Below are positions 41,588 through 49,950 of a DNA stretch of 64,000 nucleotides, piece after piece. Each line of letters starts with the position of its first letter. Within the stretch, counting starts at the first letter, position 1. Origin of the DNA: Bacillota bacterium (GTDB lineage Bacteria; Bacillota; Clostridia; Christensenellales; SZUA-584); contig JAEWTW010000053.1 in NCBI GenBank assembly GCA_023397655.1, positions 1 to 64,000 of the forward strand, written 5' to 3'. A model generated the notes under the pieces. That model had not been told where the DNA came from, did no database searches, and was given only the letters and a program-made list of their open reading frames with translations. The translations under genes and the position numbers were made by a program.

Positions 41588-42223
41588 TTACTTATTTGTT
41601 GTTCTAAATGAAACATTAAACAATCTTTTTATCATCAATATTTTATTCTCATATTGAGTTGAAATTAAATTAATATTTCGTAACCGCTCTAAAGCACGAG
41701 TAAGTGATACTTCTGTAATATTGAGCTTATCTAATAGCTCATTAAAAGAGATGTCCCCTTCATTTACTAAAATTCTCATTATTTCTTTTTCAGGGGAAGA
41801 ACTTAATGTTATATTAGTTAATTTAGTATAATCATTTTGCGTTTCTTCTAGTTTTCTTCTTATTCTATCTAATTTTTCATCTATTGTTTTTTCAATACTC
41901 TCATCACTATTATCTCTTACTTCCTTACCAATATTTGTTAGCATGGCTTGTATTTCATCAAAATTTCTATATGCTTTTGTTACAATTTTAATAAAATTAT
42001 CTTCATTTTGATAATCGCTTGGCGAGTATAGAACTGAAGGATTAAAATTCCAAGTTATAAAAAACAGTAGAACAAGAAGAATTGGGAATAACATAACATA
42101 CCAAATAAAGATTTGTTGCAAATTCGGCGTTAGGAAAGTGATTACACTAGTTCCAGCTATTTCTGCAATTCCTGCAAATATTCCAACGACAGTCAAAGGA
42201 TTAGATATTTTCTCTCGTTTCAT
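41588..42223 (-). CDS. Membrane protein with coiled coil and winged-helix domain
   Basis: A 211-residue protein. Two helices at about 10-32 and 36-58 (TVVGIFAGIAEIAGTSVITF; FIWYVMLFPILLVLLFFITW) are followed by a charged coiled coil (about 75-135, DEKLDRIRRKLEETQNDYTK). A C-terminal winged-helix-like unit follows (EKEIMRILVNEGDISFNELL, then VSLTRALERLRNINLI). A membrane-anchored DNA-binding protein is unusual. AT-rich; it precedes the DUF7662 gene by 13 bases. Confidence 0.65.
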   Translation of the reverse strand: MKREKISNPLTVVGIFAGIAEIAGTSVITFLTPNLQQIFIWYVMLFPILLVLLFFITWNFNPSVLYSPSDYQNEDNFIKIVTKAYRNFDEIQAMLTNIGKEVRDNSDESIEKTIDEKLDRIRRKLEETQNDYTKLTNITLSSSPEKEIMRILVNEGDISFNELLDKLNITEVSLTRALERLRNINLISTQYENKILMIKRLFNVSFRTTNK

Positions 42224-42441
42224 GTAAAATACCTCAAAGTTTTTTATATTATATCACACCCCTCGCCATAAACATACATATCAGGACAAATTCGGTGCAA
42301 ACCGGAAAATCTTGAAGAGAACAGCCTTGATCGTTCCACTGACAGCACCGCATATATAGTCTCACATATGGCAAAGAACGGTTGTCAGGCTTTAGAAGAC
42401 GTAGTATGATGGAATAAATTTGTACACAGTGAGGGTGGGCA

Positions 42442-42921
42442 TTGAAGAACGAGCATTTTGGCAGCATATTCAGGGAATCGCGCATGGCGCATGCGGACGG
42501 AGACGGCAAACCGCTTTCGATGCAAAGGGCGGCTGACGAGCTCTATATCGACTACAAAACGCTGTCGCGGTATGAGCTGGGCGAGCAGCTACCGTCGCAT
42601 GAAATGGTCTGCCGTATGAGCCGGCTTTATGTTGACCCCGCACTCCGCCGCATATTCTGTGCGGAGATGTGCGATATCGGCAAGCTGGACAACGCATTCT
42701 CGAGGCCGCGCAGCCTGTTCTCGTCCGGCTACAAGCTGATCCATGCCAGCGAGCAGCTGGAGTGCGTCAAAAACGCGCTGTTTTCCATATTGTCGGACGG
42801 TGTGGTGGAAGAGGATGAACTGCAGGTTCTGAACGAAGTCATCCCCCAGCAGATCAGGGGCATCAAGAAGATACTGAACGAAATTGAAGTCGAGATCGAG
42901 CGGCAGGGCTTTTTGGAATAG
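42442..42921 (+). CDS. XRE-type helix-turn-helix regulator
   Basis: A 159-residue protein. Residues about 6-60 are a lambda-repressor-like domain (FGSIFRESRMAHADGDGKPL, SMQRAADELYIDYKTLSRYE, LGEQLPSHEMVCRMSRLY). The C-terminal half is helical (EEDELQVLNEVIPQQIRGIK). The frame starts with TTG behind GAGGGTGGG. A terminator follows immediately. The regulon is unknown. Confidence 0.8.
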   Translation: MKNEHFGSIFRESRMAHADGDGKPLSMQRAADELYIDYKTLSRYELGEQLPSHEMVCRMSRLYVDPALRRIFCAEMCDIGKLDNAFSRPRSLFSSGYKLIHASEQLECVKNALFSILSDGVVEEDELQVLNEVIPQQIRGIKKILNEIEVEIERQGFLE

Positions 42922-42939
42922 CCTTTCAATGCTGCTCGG

Positions 42940-42970
42940 GCCTGTCAATGGAGAATTGGCGGGCTTTTTT
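42940..42970 (+). terminator. Terminator after the XRE regulator
   Basis: GCCTGTCAAT (42940-42949) and ATTGGCGGGC (42955-42964) pair with two G-U pairs, followed by six Ts. Confidence 0.75.
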
Positions 42971-43174
42971 GTTTGCTTTGGGGCAAAGAATGGGACATCG
43001 GCAGTCAAAAACGGACATCAAACACGAACTTTCATCCGGTAGTCGGATGTGAGCCGCAGTCGTATGTCCTCGGGACGGCACTGCCCAAGGACACAACTTG
43101 TCAATGAAACGACAAAAACAGACAAAGGTTGACGAGATACGCGCAGTTATATGGGTTATAGTATATATGTCAGT

Positions 43175-43320
43175 CGGCATTGCCGGTGTATGAAAGCCAG
43201 AGAGAGGCGGCGCATCCGTGCAGCCGCCAATACATAAAAACGGTAGCAAGTTTCCCACTCAAAAACAGCAGGACCCGAAGCCCGTGAGCAAAACACGAAT
43301 CGGGTCCTTGCTGTTATTTT
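43175..43320 (+). ncRNA. Candidate structured RNA ending in a terminator
   Basis: Between 42970 and 43418 there is no gene, but several hairpins occur in series: CGGC-ATT-GCCG (43175-43185), a 9-bp stem GGCGGCGCA...TGC-A-GCCGCC around TCCG (43206-43228), and a long terminator at 43264-43320. It could be an independent small RNA or the leader of the acetyltransferase gene 98 bases downstream. No known riboswitch consensus was recognised and no clear promoter assigned, so this is tentative. Confidence 0.35.
43264..43320 (+). terminator. Long rho-independent terminator
   Basis: AACAGCA-GGACCCGA (43264-43278) pairs with TCGGGTCC-T-TGCTGTT (43300-43315), a 15-bp stem with one bulge, followed by ATTTT. 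No protein gene ends just upstream, which suggests a non-coding transcript or attenuator. Confidence 0.8.
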
Positions 43321-43417
43321 CAGCGGTCAGCACACAGCGGATCACGAATGACTCTTGAATTGCATGCCATGGTTGCGATAGAATAACAGCAATAACGCAA
43401 ATTTCGAGGTGACAAAA

Positions 43418-43900
43418 ATGAACCACACCCTATCCTTTCGCGACGCAACGCCCGAGGACGCTGGCCTGATACTCTATTTCATTAAAGCGCTGGCGGACTA
43501 CGAAAAAATGAACAGCGATGTGCAGGCTACCGAAGAGCTGCTGCGCGAGTGGATATTCGAGAAGCGTAAGGCGGAGGTGTTCTTTGCGCTGGCGGACGGG
43601 AAGGAAGTTGGCTTTGCGCTGTTCTTCCATAACTTTTCGACGTTTTTAGGACGAGCGGGTATCTATCTGGAAGACCTGTATGTGCTGCCTGAATACCGCG
43701 GAAAGGGAATCGGCAAAGCGATCTTAAGGCGGCTGGCGCAGCTCACGCGGGAGCGCGGCTGCGGGCGTTTGGAATGGGCGTGCCTTAACTGGAACCAGCC
43801 CAGCATCGACTTCTATCTGTCGCTGGGCGCTCAGCCGATGAGCGACTGGACGGTGTACCGGCTGTCCGGGGATGCGATGGAAAAGCTGGCGGAAGGGTGA
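43418..43900 (+). CDS. GNAT N-acetyltransferase, SSAT-like
   Basis: A 160-residue acetyltransferase. The acetyl-CoA loop is YRGKGIGKAILRRLAQ (QxxGxG/A type). The segment IYLEDLYVLPEYRG and LEWACLNWNQPSIDFYLSLG, then AQPMSDWTVYRL, match the diamine (spermidine/spermine) acetyltransferase subfamily. It transfers acetyl from acetyl-CoA to an amine; substrate inferred. The ATG at 43418 lies behind GAGG; a GTG at 43409 overlaps that site. Confidence 0.88.
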   Translation: MNHTLSFRDATPEDAGLILYFIKALADYEKMNSDVQATEELLREWIFEKRKAEVFFALADGKEVGFALFFHNFSTFLGRAGIYLEDLYVLPEYRGKGIGKAILRRLAQLTRERGCGRLEWACLNWNQPSIDFYLSLGAQPMSDWTVYRLSGDAMEKLAEG

Positions 43901-43998
43901 AAAGACCGGTATCCAACGGTTTATGCCCGCTCTACTCAGTATCGCCGTTTTGGTAATCGAGAGTCGATCATGCTTCTGTTACAGGTGTTCATACAAGG

Positions 43999-44628
43999 CT
44001 AGACACCCTTGTGTGCTTGCAATCCTTCTAGGAGCAGCTTCAGGTGCGCTCTTGACTGTGCTTTGTAATCGAAGTCCGGCTGGCGGATGCACCACTCGTA
44101 GGTGAGCCCGCGGATAGCCATCATCAGGTGCCGCGTCAGCGTGTCCGCCGTCATATCCGTCCTGATCTCCCCGGATGCGATCCCTCGTTCCAGCACACGC
44201 CGATAGATAACATATATATCCCTGTTATAATTTGACACAGCGCCGATGCCCGCATTGCCCGACAACTGAGTTTTATAAACGGCTGTCATTTTCTCAACGC
44301 CGATTTCTGCCGTCAGTATCTCCGATATCTTATCCATCAACGACAATATCACTTCTTCCACAGCCATATCCTCCGGAAGCGTGTCTATGAAGCTTTGATA
44401 TTTGGCGTCCACAATGGTCACCTCATCGTTGACCAGCTCCATCAATAATGCATCCTTGGAGGCGAAGTGTACATAGAAAGAACCTTTGGACACGCCCGCC
44501 GCCTTGACGATGGAGTCCACACTTACTGTGTCCGGCTCATTCTCTGTAAATAGCCGCTCCGCGCTCCTATAAATCCTGTTCCTCGTCTCCTCAGCCAACC
44601 TACGCCTGTTGCTTCCGTCATATGTCAT
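43999..44628 (-). CDS. TetR family transcriptional regulator
   Basis: A 209-residue repressor. DNA-binding domain: ETRNRIYRSAERLFTENEPD, TVSVDSIVKAAGVSKGSFYV, HFASKDALLMELV (residues about 14-60). The C-terminal region, with EILTAEIGVEKMTAVYKTQL, would bind a ligand. The ATG at 44628 follows GGAG by 7 bases; the in-frame TTG and GTG upstream overlap that site. A palindrome lies upstream. No adjacent target gene on the same strand is obvious. Confidence 0.88.
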   Translation of the reverse strand: MTYDGSNRRRLAEETRNRIYRSAERLFTENEPDTVSVDSIVKAAGVSKGSFYVHFASKDALLMELVNDEVTIVDAKYQSFIDTLPEDMAVEEVILSLMDKISEILTAEIGVEKMTAVYKTQLSGNAGIGAVSNYNRDIYVIYRRVLERGIASGEIRTDMTADTLTRHLMMAIRGLTYEWCIRQPDFDYKAQSRAHLKLLLEGLQAHKGV

Positions 44629-44657
44629 CACATTCTCCAAAATTGGTAAAATAATTG

Positions 44658-44671
44658 GTGACCACAGTCAC
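44658..44671. promoter_or_regulatory. Putative TetR operator
   Basis: GTGAC-CACA-GTCAC, a 14-base inverted repeat 30 bases upstream of the TetR start; a plus-strand TATAAT lies just beyond it at about 44681. Confidence 0.45.
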
Positions 44672-44830
44672 TTAATACTGTATAATCTGATTATAATGTT
44701 ATCCTCACCGGAAATCAATCGACGGGAATCGCAAACCCCGCCCGGAGCGCCGCTGACGGCATGCGCGATTACGGCGAGGCTGCTGGCTCCACCTCAAAGC
44801 AGAAAAACTTCAGGGCGGCATGAACTGATA

Positions 44831-44853
44831 TAAAAAGCGGCGCATTAGCCGCT
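44831..44853 (-). terminator. Minus-strand terminator after the reductase gene
   Basis: AGCGGC (44836-44841) and GCCGCT (44848-44853) around GCATTA; on the minus strand TTTTTATA follows. Confidence 0.6.
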
Positions 44854-44880
44854 ATGCAATACATACGGACACATCTCCCT

Positions 44881-44906
44881 AAGCGGCGGCAGGCCGCTTC
44901 TTTTTT
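44881..44906 (+). terminator. Plus-strand terminator
   Basis: AAGCGGC-GGCAG-GCCGCTT (44881-44899) followed by CTTTTTT. No plus-strand gene ends nearby. Confidence 0.6.
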
Positions 44907-44930
44907 GGGCACCGTTCCGCCGCAATCCGG

Positions 44931-45869
44931 CTAGATTTGCGGCATATACACCCCGAGCTTTTCCCATGCGGGCGCTGCGATATCCGCTTGCTGCCGGAGC
45001 GCCTCAAAGTCGTCAAACAGCCGCCGCATTTCATCCTTGGCGTTCATCGCGTGATCGCTGGCAGTCAATCGGCCTATCGGTGTTCCTGCGAGGAATTTGA
45101 TAAGCCGGTAGCACTTCCGGCGCTGACCGCGCACAAAGCCGGTGTCCTCCGGCGGCACAGGCACGCCGCAGGTCTCCAGCACGCGGTAACCGTCATCCAT
45201 CGCGTCAATCGCCAGGTTCAGCAGCGCTTTATCCCGCGCAGCCCGCCTCAGCTTACCGTCCACAGCGTAGCACACCATGGCGAGCGGCAGTACAAACGCG
45301 GCATGGCTTTTAAGCCAGACGTCCATGTCGCCTCGAGGGACCAGCTTCATGCGCGTTCCGTCCAGCGCCTGCAGCAGCAACATGACCTCGGCTTTGCCGC
45401 CGTCGATACTGCCTGCCGTTAGTTTGCCGCCGCCCACGTGGATGCTGACGATGCGCCCGTTCTCTCTGCGCCCGCCCGACATCTGGAACGCAAACGCCAC
45501 GCGTTTAGGCTCCTTGCTGTGCGTGTTGATATACCGCTCCGTTCCGGCAGCATCCATGTTATTGCCCACCAACACAATCAGCGGGTCTCCCTCATTCGCG
45601 GCCAGCGCGAGCAGTACTTCACCCAGCTGGTTCGTACGCATGACCACAAAAATGATATCATACGCATCGTCCGGAAGAAGCGCATCCGTCAGGCTTACGG
45701 TATCGCGCGTGGTTCTGCACTGCAGCCAGTGTTGTATTACCAGACCCTTCTGCTTCAGCTCCTCAAGCCTCTGCCCCCGGGCAAGCAGCGTCACGATATG
45801 GCCGTTTCGGTGCAGCGTGTGCGCAAGCAGGCTGCCCAGCACCCCCGCCCCGTATACCAGTATGTTCAC
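44931..45869 (-). CDS. Ketopantoate reductase-family (ApbA/PanE) protein
   Basis: A 312-residue NADP-dependent dehydrogenase-like protein. The Rossmann loop is NILVYGAGVLGSLLAHTLHR (GAGVLGS, residues 7-13), followed by TLLARGQRLEEL. The central segment has VGNNMDAAG and FAFQMSGGRRENG, and the C-terminal helical domain DVWLKSHAAFVLPLAMVCYA contains the Lys-Ser pair typical of the family. It may reduce 2-dehydropantoate, but many paralogues act on other 2-keto acids. GTG start behind GGGAGGA. Confidence 0.85.
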   Translation of the reverse strand: MNILVYGAGVLGSLLAHTLHRNGHIVTLLARGQRLEELKQKGLVIQHWLQCRTTRDTVSLTDALLPDDAYDIIFVVMRTNQLGEVLLALAANEGDPLIVLVGNNMDAAGTERYINTHSKEPKRVAFAFQMSGGRRENGRIVSIHVGGGKLTAGSIDGGKAEVMLLLQALDGTRMKLVPRGDMDVWLKSHAAFVLPLAMVCYAVDGKLRRAARDKALLNLAIDAMDDGYRVLETCGVPVPPEDTGFVRGQRRKCYRLIKFLAGTPIGRLTASDHAMNAKDEMRRLFDDFEALRQQADIAAPAWEKLGVYMPQI

Positions 45870-46005
45870 ATCGGATTCCTCCCAGGCTGCATAGTCAGAT
45901 TTTGCTGAGTTATACTTTTTCCAGCGGACTCAGCTTATATCTCCATTATGCGCTCACATAGGATGTATTATCACCAAACAGTTTGAAGAGAACACCGGAC
46001 TAATG

Positions 46006-46449
46006 TTAGCCGCTACAGCTTTTCTGCAATCCGATGATGCACAGCCAGCGTATCACCAGAGCCTGCCCGGCAGGCGTGTTCCAGTCAGATTCCAGCGCGG
46101 AATGGCACCTGACCCCCATCCCCTGACGTTCGTGGTGACAGAAGCGGCATTCCAGCGGCTCCAGCCCCGTCCCGAACAGCGTACACAAGCCATGCTTCAA
46201 GAACGTGCAGCCGTTACGGTCATACTGCGCTACGCCGCCCTCGCAGCCCCGCAGCGCCGGAGACAACACGCCGAACCGAAGCTCCGGCGACAGTTCAAGC
46301 ATCATGCGGCCTGCCAGACCGGCTTCCAGAGCGCGCTGCGCCTCCTGCACCGTCCACCAGCCGGGACGCGCGCAGTAAGACGTACATACTTCGCAGCTGC
46401 ATGGCTCCGAGGGTGCAAATCTCTCCGAGAGCGACCGTCTATTTCCCAT
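46006..46449 (-). CDS. Cysteine-rich putative metal-binding protein
   Basis: A 147-residue protein with nine or so cysteines: PCSCEVCTSYCARPGWWTVQ at about 12-31, LRGCEGG, NGCTFLKHGLCTLFGTG, LECRFCHHERQGMGVRCHSA. The arrangement suggests a zinc or Fe-S centre, as in the zinc/iron-chelating proteins. The ATG at 46449 follows GGGAGG. It ends ALVIRWLCIIGL. I know it only as a conserved hypothetical. Confidence 0.75.
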   Translation of the reverse strand: MGNRRSLSERFAPSEPCSCEVCTSYCARPGWWTVQEAQRALEAGLAGRMMLELSPELRFGVLSPALRGCEGGVAQYDRNGCTFLKHGLCTLFGTGLEPLECRFCHHERQGMGVRCHSALESDWNTPAGQALVIRWLCIIGLQKSCSG

Positions 46450-46827
46450 AACGCCGCCTCCCATACGTTGCCGCCAGGTATTCTCCCGGCACGGCAGACC
46501 GGCTACACCATTACGTACGTATTCAACCAGATTATATATCCGCATGTATATATTGTAAATATGGGTTTTTTCATACGAATGCCTCGCTTTATAATAATCC
46601 GTCTGCTTTGTGCATAGTATGTATCGGACTCTTTGAGTTACTATGGTTTCCACCGAATAATCTCATTTATTGTCCGCCGCCCCTGATCGGGCGGTTATTT
46701 TTTTGCGGTCGCACAACAGAATCGCCATCTCAAGCATTGTTAAATCTTAATATATAATGTATAATTTCATCAAATATACGAATTTATATTCTCATTTTCA
46801 ATAAATAATGCTTCATTGGGAGGATCT
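46450..46827. other. Intergenic region with orphan terminator
   Basis: Contains copy 1 of a 32-bp terminator repeat (46673-46704) although no plus-strand gene ends before it, followed by an AT-rich stretch with TATAAT-like boxes (about 46750-46770) that may drive the 46828 pseudogene. Confidence 0.5.
46673..46704 (+). repeat. 32-bp terminator repeat, copy 1
   Basis: Hairpin CCGCCC-CTGATC-GGGCGG followed by TTATTTTTTT. Identical over 32 bases to 48647-48678. Confidence 0.85.
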
Positions 46828-47761
46828 ATGAAAGCTCACAAACCCGTGTTGTTTACGTTGATCTGCTGTACCGTATTCATCGCTTTGCTTGCCCTATACG
46901 CGCTCGTGCTCTTCGACGCGATGATGCCCAGGGGGGAAACCTACGAAGACCCGTATCACCATCGCTTTGCCGGGAGGCTGGTATCAAAGCTCGACGATGG
47001 ATGACGGCACAATATATTTTAACAAGGGTGATGATACCTTCGTCGCCTATGAATGGGTTGATTATTGGAGTGCTCAGGAACTGAGCGTTCCGCGCGAATC
47101 AGTTGATAATTCATTTTTTTCCAGCGAAGAACGCCGGGAAATGTTCGGCCAAGGAAATCGCCCGGCAGTCTTAAACGGCAATGAGTATTATATATTGTCT
47201 GTCTACGGCGAAGAAGAGACCCTAGTGGAAGCCTTCCGGTTCCATAACGGCATTTGGTACCGCTTTTCAATACTTGCCGAAGACACGCTTCAGGAACGCA
47301 ATTTTTATCGATTTCTGGGTGAGGTAAGCTATCCGGATAACTGGGATAATTACCAGCTGCGCGGCTCGTTTGAAACCGTCAGTTCATCGGCAAATCCAAT
47401 AAAGGCTATTCTGGAGATGAGCGACAGGAGCGACGACGCCGAATGGACAGCAAATGGGGTCTATTGGCTGAATCTGCTGTCTGTCTTGATCCTCTTTTTA
47501 ATCCCATTTGTTATCAGCCGCAGCATCTTCCTCAGATACCGGCTCAGCCGCAAGCAGGCCTTGCTGATATCGTTGATTGCCGCCGCAGTGGCAGCAGGCG
47601 GGCTGCTGTTTGGGCTGTATTGGGTGGGCATCAGCCAGTAGTTCGCGCTGGAGTCCATAGCGCTGGGGCTCATCGCACTCAAGGTGCTGACGACGGGCAT
47701 GGAAATGCCTGTCTTGCCGGAGCCGCCCAACGCTGATATTTCAAGCGCTCAGCCATCGTAA
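46828..47761 (+). pseudogene. Membrane protein pseudogene with frameshift and amber stop
   Basis: One original gene is broken twice. From the ATG at 46828 (GGGAGG site) the frame encodes a membrane helix (LFTLICCTVFIALLALYALV) and ends at a TGA at 47002-47004 after RFAGRLVSKLDDG. The continuation DDGTIYFNKGDDTFVAYEWV is in the next frame, apparently through a short insertion or duplication at GATGGATGACG. That frame runs to a TAG at 47639-47641, after which the same frame stays open for 39 codons (FALESIALGLIALKVLTTGM...) to TAA at 47761, adding a hydrophobic segment. Read together it is a protein with one N-terminal and three C-terminal helices and an extracellular domain. Alternatively the second part is expressed from an overlapping ATG. 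Confidence 0.65.
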
Positions 47762-47777
47762 CAGAAAGGAATTTCCA

Positions 47778-48638
47778 ATGAGAAAAACGTTTGCACTCCT
47801 CAGTTTAATGCTAATATTGCTGCTGGGCAGCTGCTCAAACCCCGTCAGCCTGCTGCCGACACCTCTTCCCGAAGCTGCTGAAGAAAACGCCGTCAAAGCT
47901 GAACCGAAAACAGAAATCCCGACAGAAACGCCCTCCAATATCACAACTCAGGCCGATCTTTCTGGTATCGTACAATTCTCCCGCGAGGAGAGATATCTGG
48001 TGAAGTCTCTCTGGCCGCTGGAGACATATACACCGTCGGATATGGGCGAACTTATCTCAATCGATATGATGACCTTCGGCGACTATTATATGATGACGAT
48101 GAGTTTCTCTTCGGATACGCCCTTTGAGGAACTGCGCGAAACGTTGACAGGCTATATCAGCGGGGAGTGGCTGGAAGGTGACGGAAGGATCTATACGTTT
48201 GACGGAGTCGCGGAAGGCAAAAAAATACTCAGCTCTATGGAAGAGAATGGTGCGGCCTGCACAATCGAACTCACCTTTTCTCTTGATACGCGCTACAGTG
48301 AAGCGGAGTCAATGGTGTCAAGCCACTGGCCGGAAGGCGCCATCGAGCTGCCAGAGGAGTTGGCTGAAGCGAAACCCGACAGTCTGTCCTTTCTTGTCAG
48401 CGAGGAGAAAAGCAGCGTATCGCGCTCCTGGACAATATCCGGCTATGACGATGTCATGGATTGGTTTTCAGAACGTTACAGCAGCGCTGATAACTATACC
48501 TTTAAAGAAGATCCGGACTTAAGCTCCCAAACCATCACGTTTACGGTCAGCGGGCTTGAGGTCAAGATTGACCGCACTGGCATATTTAATTCAATTTTTG
48601 TAAATTTCTCAGCACCCACCAAAGATCCTGTCATATAG
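47778..48638 (+). CDS. Lipoprotein, unknown function
   Basis: A 286-residue lipoprotein. Signal peptide with lipobox LLLGSC (Cys19), a Pro/Thr/Glu-rich linker to about 60, then two similar-sized extracellular units, the first around MGELISIDMMTFGDYYMMTM, the second around SLSFLVSEEKSSVSRSWTIS. AAAGGAA precedes the ATG. It starts 16 bases after the pseudogene's final stop and ends in the second copy of the 32-bp terminator repeat, so both were once one operon. Confidence 0.75.
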   Translation: MRKTFALLSLMLILLLGSCSNPVSLLPTPLPEAAEENAVKAEPKTEIPTETPSNITTQADLSGIVQFSREERYLVKSLWPLETYTPSDMGELISIDMMTFGDYYMMTMSFSSDTPFEELRETLTGYISGEWLEGDGRIYTFDGVAEGKKILSSMEENGAACTIELTFSLDTRYSEAESMVSSHWPEGAIELPEELAEAKPDSLSFLVSEEKSSVSRSWTISGYDDVMDWFSERYSSADNYTFKEDPDLSSQTITFTVSGLEVKIDRTGIFNSIFVNFSAPTKDPVI

Positions 48639-48646
48639 CGCTGTCA

Positions 48647-48678
48647 TCCGCCGCCCCTGATCGGGCGGTTATTTTTTT
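48647..48678 (+). terminator. Terminator, 32-bp repeat copy 2
   Basis: Same hairpin as 46673-46704 (CCGCCC/GGGCGG, loop CTGATC) followed by TTATTTTTTTT; ends the lipoprotein transcript. Confidence 0.9.
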
Positions 48679-48724
48679 TGAGTCTGCGGATATTAAACAC
48701 TAACATCATAAGGAGGAAGCAGGC

Positions 48725-49375
48725 ATGAAGAGACTGCTGTACATATCCGCAAACACCAAGCCGGAGGAAATGTCCACCAGTAAAACGGTGGCGCGTATGC
48801 TGGTGAACCGGATGCTCGCCAAATCACAGGACTTGGCGGTGGAGGAACTGGACCTGTATCAGTCGCATATACCACAGCTGAAGCATGCGTATCTGGCGGG
48901 ACGCAACGCGCTGGTCGATGATGAAGCAAAGAAGAAATTAAGCCCCGAGGAGCAAAGGGAGATCGACCGCATCAACGCGTTGTGCGACCAGTTCCGTGCC
49001 GCCGACGTGTATGTACTGGCCGCGCCGATGTGGAGCCTGTCGTTTCCGCCGCCCGTCAAGGAATATCTGGACTGCGTCATACAGGCGGGCAAGACCATCG
49101 CGTTCGACAAGGGCAACAAGCCTCACGGTCTTTTGGGCGATAAGGCCCGCTCATTCGTATATGTGCAGTCGTCCGGCGGGCACATACCGTGGCTGGTACG
49201 CCCGGCGCTGAATAAAGGGCTGAACTATGTGCACGACATTATGCGTTTTCTGGGCGTCAGCGTATTTGAGGAGCTGCTGGTGGACGGCACAGGCACCACG
49301 GAAGAGGAGCGGCAGGAAGCCATAGAAAAAGCAGCCGGTAAAATTGACGACGTTCTGGCCGGCATACTGTATTAG
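48725..49375 (+). CDS. azoR: FMN-dependent NADH-azoreductase
   Basis: A 216-residue flavodoxin-like quinone/azo reductase. Features: KRLLYISANTKPEEMSTSKT (FMN phosphate loop), EELDLYQSHIPQLK, VLAAPMWSLSFPPPVKEYLD and VYVQSSGGHIPW. It uses NADH and FMN to reduce quinones and azo dyes by two electrons, likely against quinone stress. AGGAGG lies before the ATG. Overlaps the convergent HsmA-like gene by 4 bases. Confidence 0.88.
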   Translation: MKRLLYISANTKPEEMSTSKTVARMLVNRMLAKSQDLAVEELDLYQSHIPQLKHAYLAGRNALVDDEAKKKLSPEEQREIDRINALCDQFRAADVYVLAAPMWSLSFPPPVKEYLDCVIQAGKTIAFDKGNKPHGLLGDKARSFVYVQSSGGHIPWLVRPALNKGLNYVHDIMRFLGVSVFEELLVDGTGTTEEERQEAIEKAAGKIDDVLAGILY

Positions 49376-49740
49376 CGCGCCATGGCAGACACGGCACCTG
49401 ATATGAAGGGCACCAACCACACCGCCCACACCACGATGCTGAAACGGTGAAAGTGCGCCTTTACTTCAGCGCTGCCCCGCGAGAGCACCCATGAGGCCCA
49501 TATCGCATGCACCAGCATCAGCGCGATGGCCAGCACACCGGTGATGCCGTGAAGGTTGAGCCGTAACCCGTCGCGCGCGAGCTCCGTCATCAGAGTGGTG
49601 CCGGTGGTATCGAACGCAAAACCGGCCCAGAACATCGCCAGATGCCAGCCTTTGAGCGTCCGTTGTATCCTCTCGCCCCACACGCCGACGGTATAGAACA
49701 CCAGCGCCAGTGTGATGGTGACAACAGCAAAAATCAGCAT
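49372..49740 (-). CDS. HsmA-family four-helix membrane protein
   Basis: A 122-residue protein with four helices: MLIFAVVTITLALVFYTVGV, GWHLAMFWAGFAFDTTGTTL, LHGITGVLAIALMLVHAIWA and FSIVVWAVWLVPFISGAVSA. The His residues in KGWHLAMFW, NLHGITG and LVHAIW are conserved in the family, which I recall as HsmA/TIGR03987. Function unknown; the histidines could bind heme, which is speculation. Confidence 0.8.
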   Translation of the reverse strand: MLIFAVVTITLALVFYTVGVWGERIQRTLKGWHLAMFWAGFAFDTTGTTLMTELARDGLRLNLHGITGVLAIALMLVHAIWASWVLSRGSAEVKAHFHRFSIVVWAVWLVPFISGAVSAMAR

Positions 49741-49758
49741 GAATCCGTCTTCTCTCTT

Positions 49759-49950
49759 TCAGCGGATTTCCTTTACCCGGCCCACGATGCCGCCCTCCAG
49801 CATCACTTTGATGCCATGCGGATGCGTGGGTGAGTTGGTGAGCAGGCGCTCCACGACGCCTTCCGTCAGCCGTCCGGTGCGCTGGTCCTGCTTTTGCACC
49901 ACCGCCACCGTCATACCCGGCTTTATGTCGCTCCGTTTGGTTCCATCCAT
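49759..49950 (-). CDS. ywbE: YwbE family protein
   Basis: A 63-residue protein matching the YwbE family closely: RSDIKPGMTVAVVQKQDQRT, GRLTEGVVERLLTNSPTHPH and GIKVMLEGGIVGRVKEIR. The fold is a small beta barrel; cellular role unknown. AAAGGATAG precedes the ATG. It lies 18 bases before the HsmA-like gene and is likely co-transcribed with it. Confidence 0.92.
   Translation of the reverse strand: MDGTKRSDIKPGMTVAVVQKQDQRTGRLTEGVVERLLTNSPTHPHGIKVMLEGGIVGRVKEIR

Larger units (their letters stand above)
44672..44930. other. Non-coding region with terminators
   Basis: Apart from the hairpins listed separately there is no gene. The part at 44700-44830 is GC-rich and has no supported frame; it may be decayed coding sequence. 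Confidence 0.35.

Noticed and set aside
43120..43320. T-box leader or a known riboswitch
   Set aside because: AGAGAG and GGGTCC strings are present but the T-box specifier/antiterminator consensus and all riboswitch cores I can recall are missing.
47639..47641. Amber codon read as an amino acid (recoding)
   Set aside because: TAG serves as an ordinary stop elsewhere in the window (for example after the genes ending at 19505, 37979 and 42921), and the same gene also has a frameshift, so a nonsense mutation is simpler.
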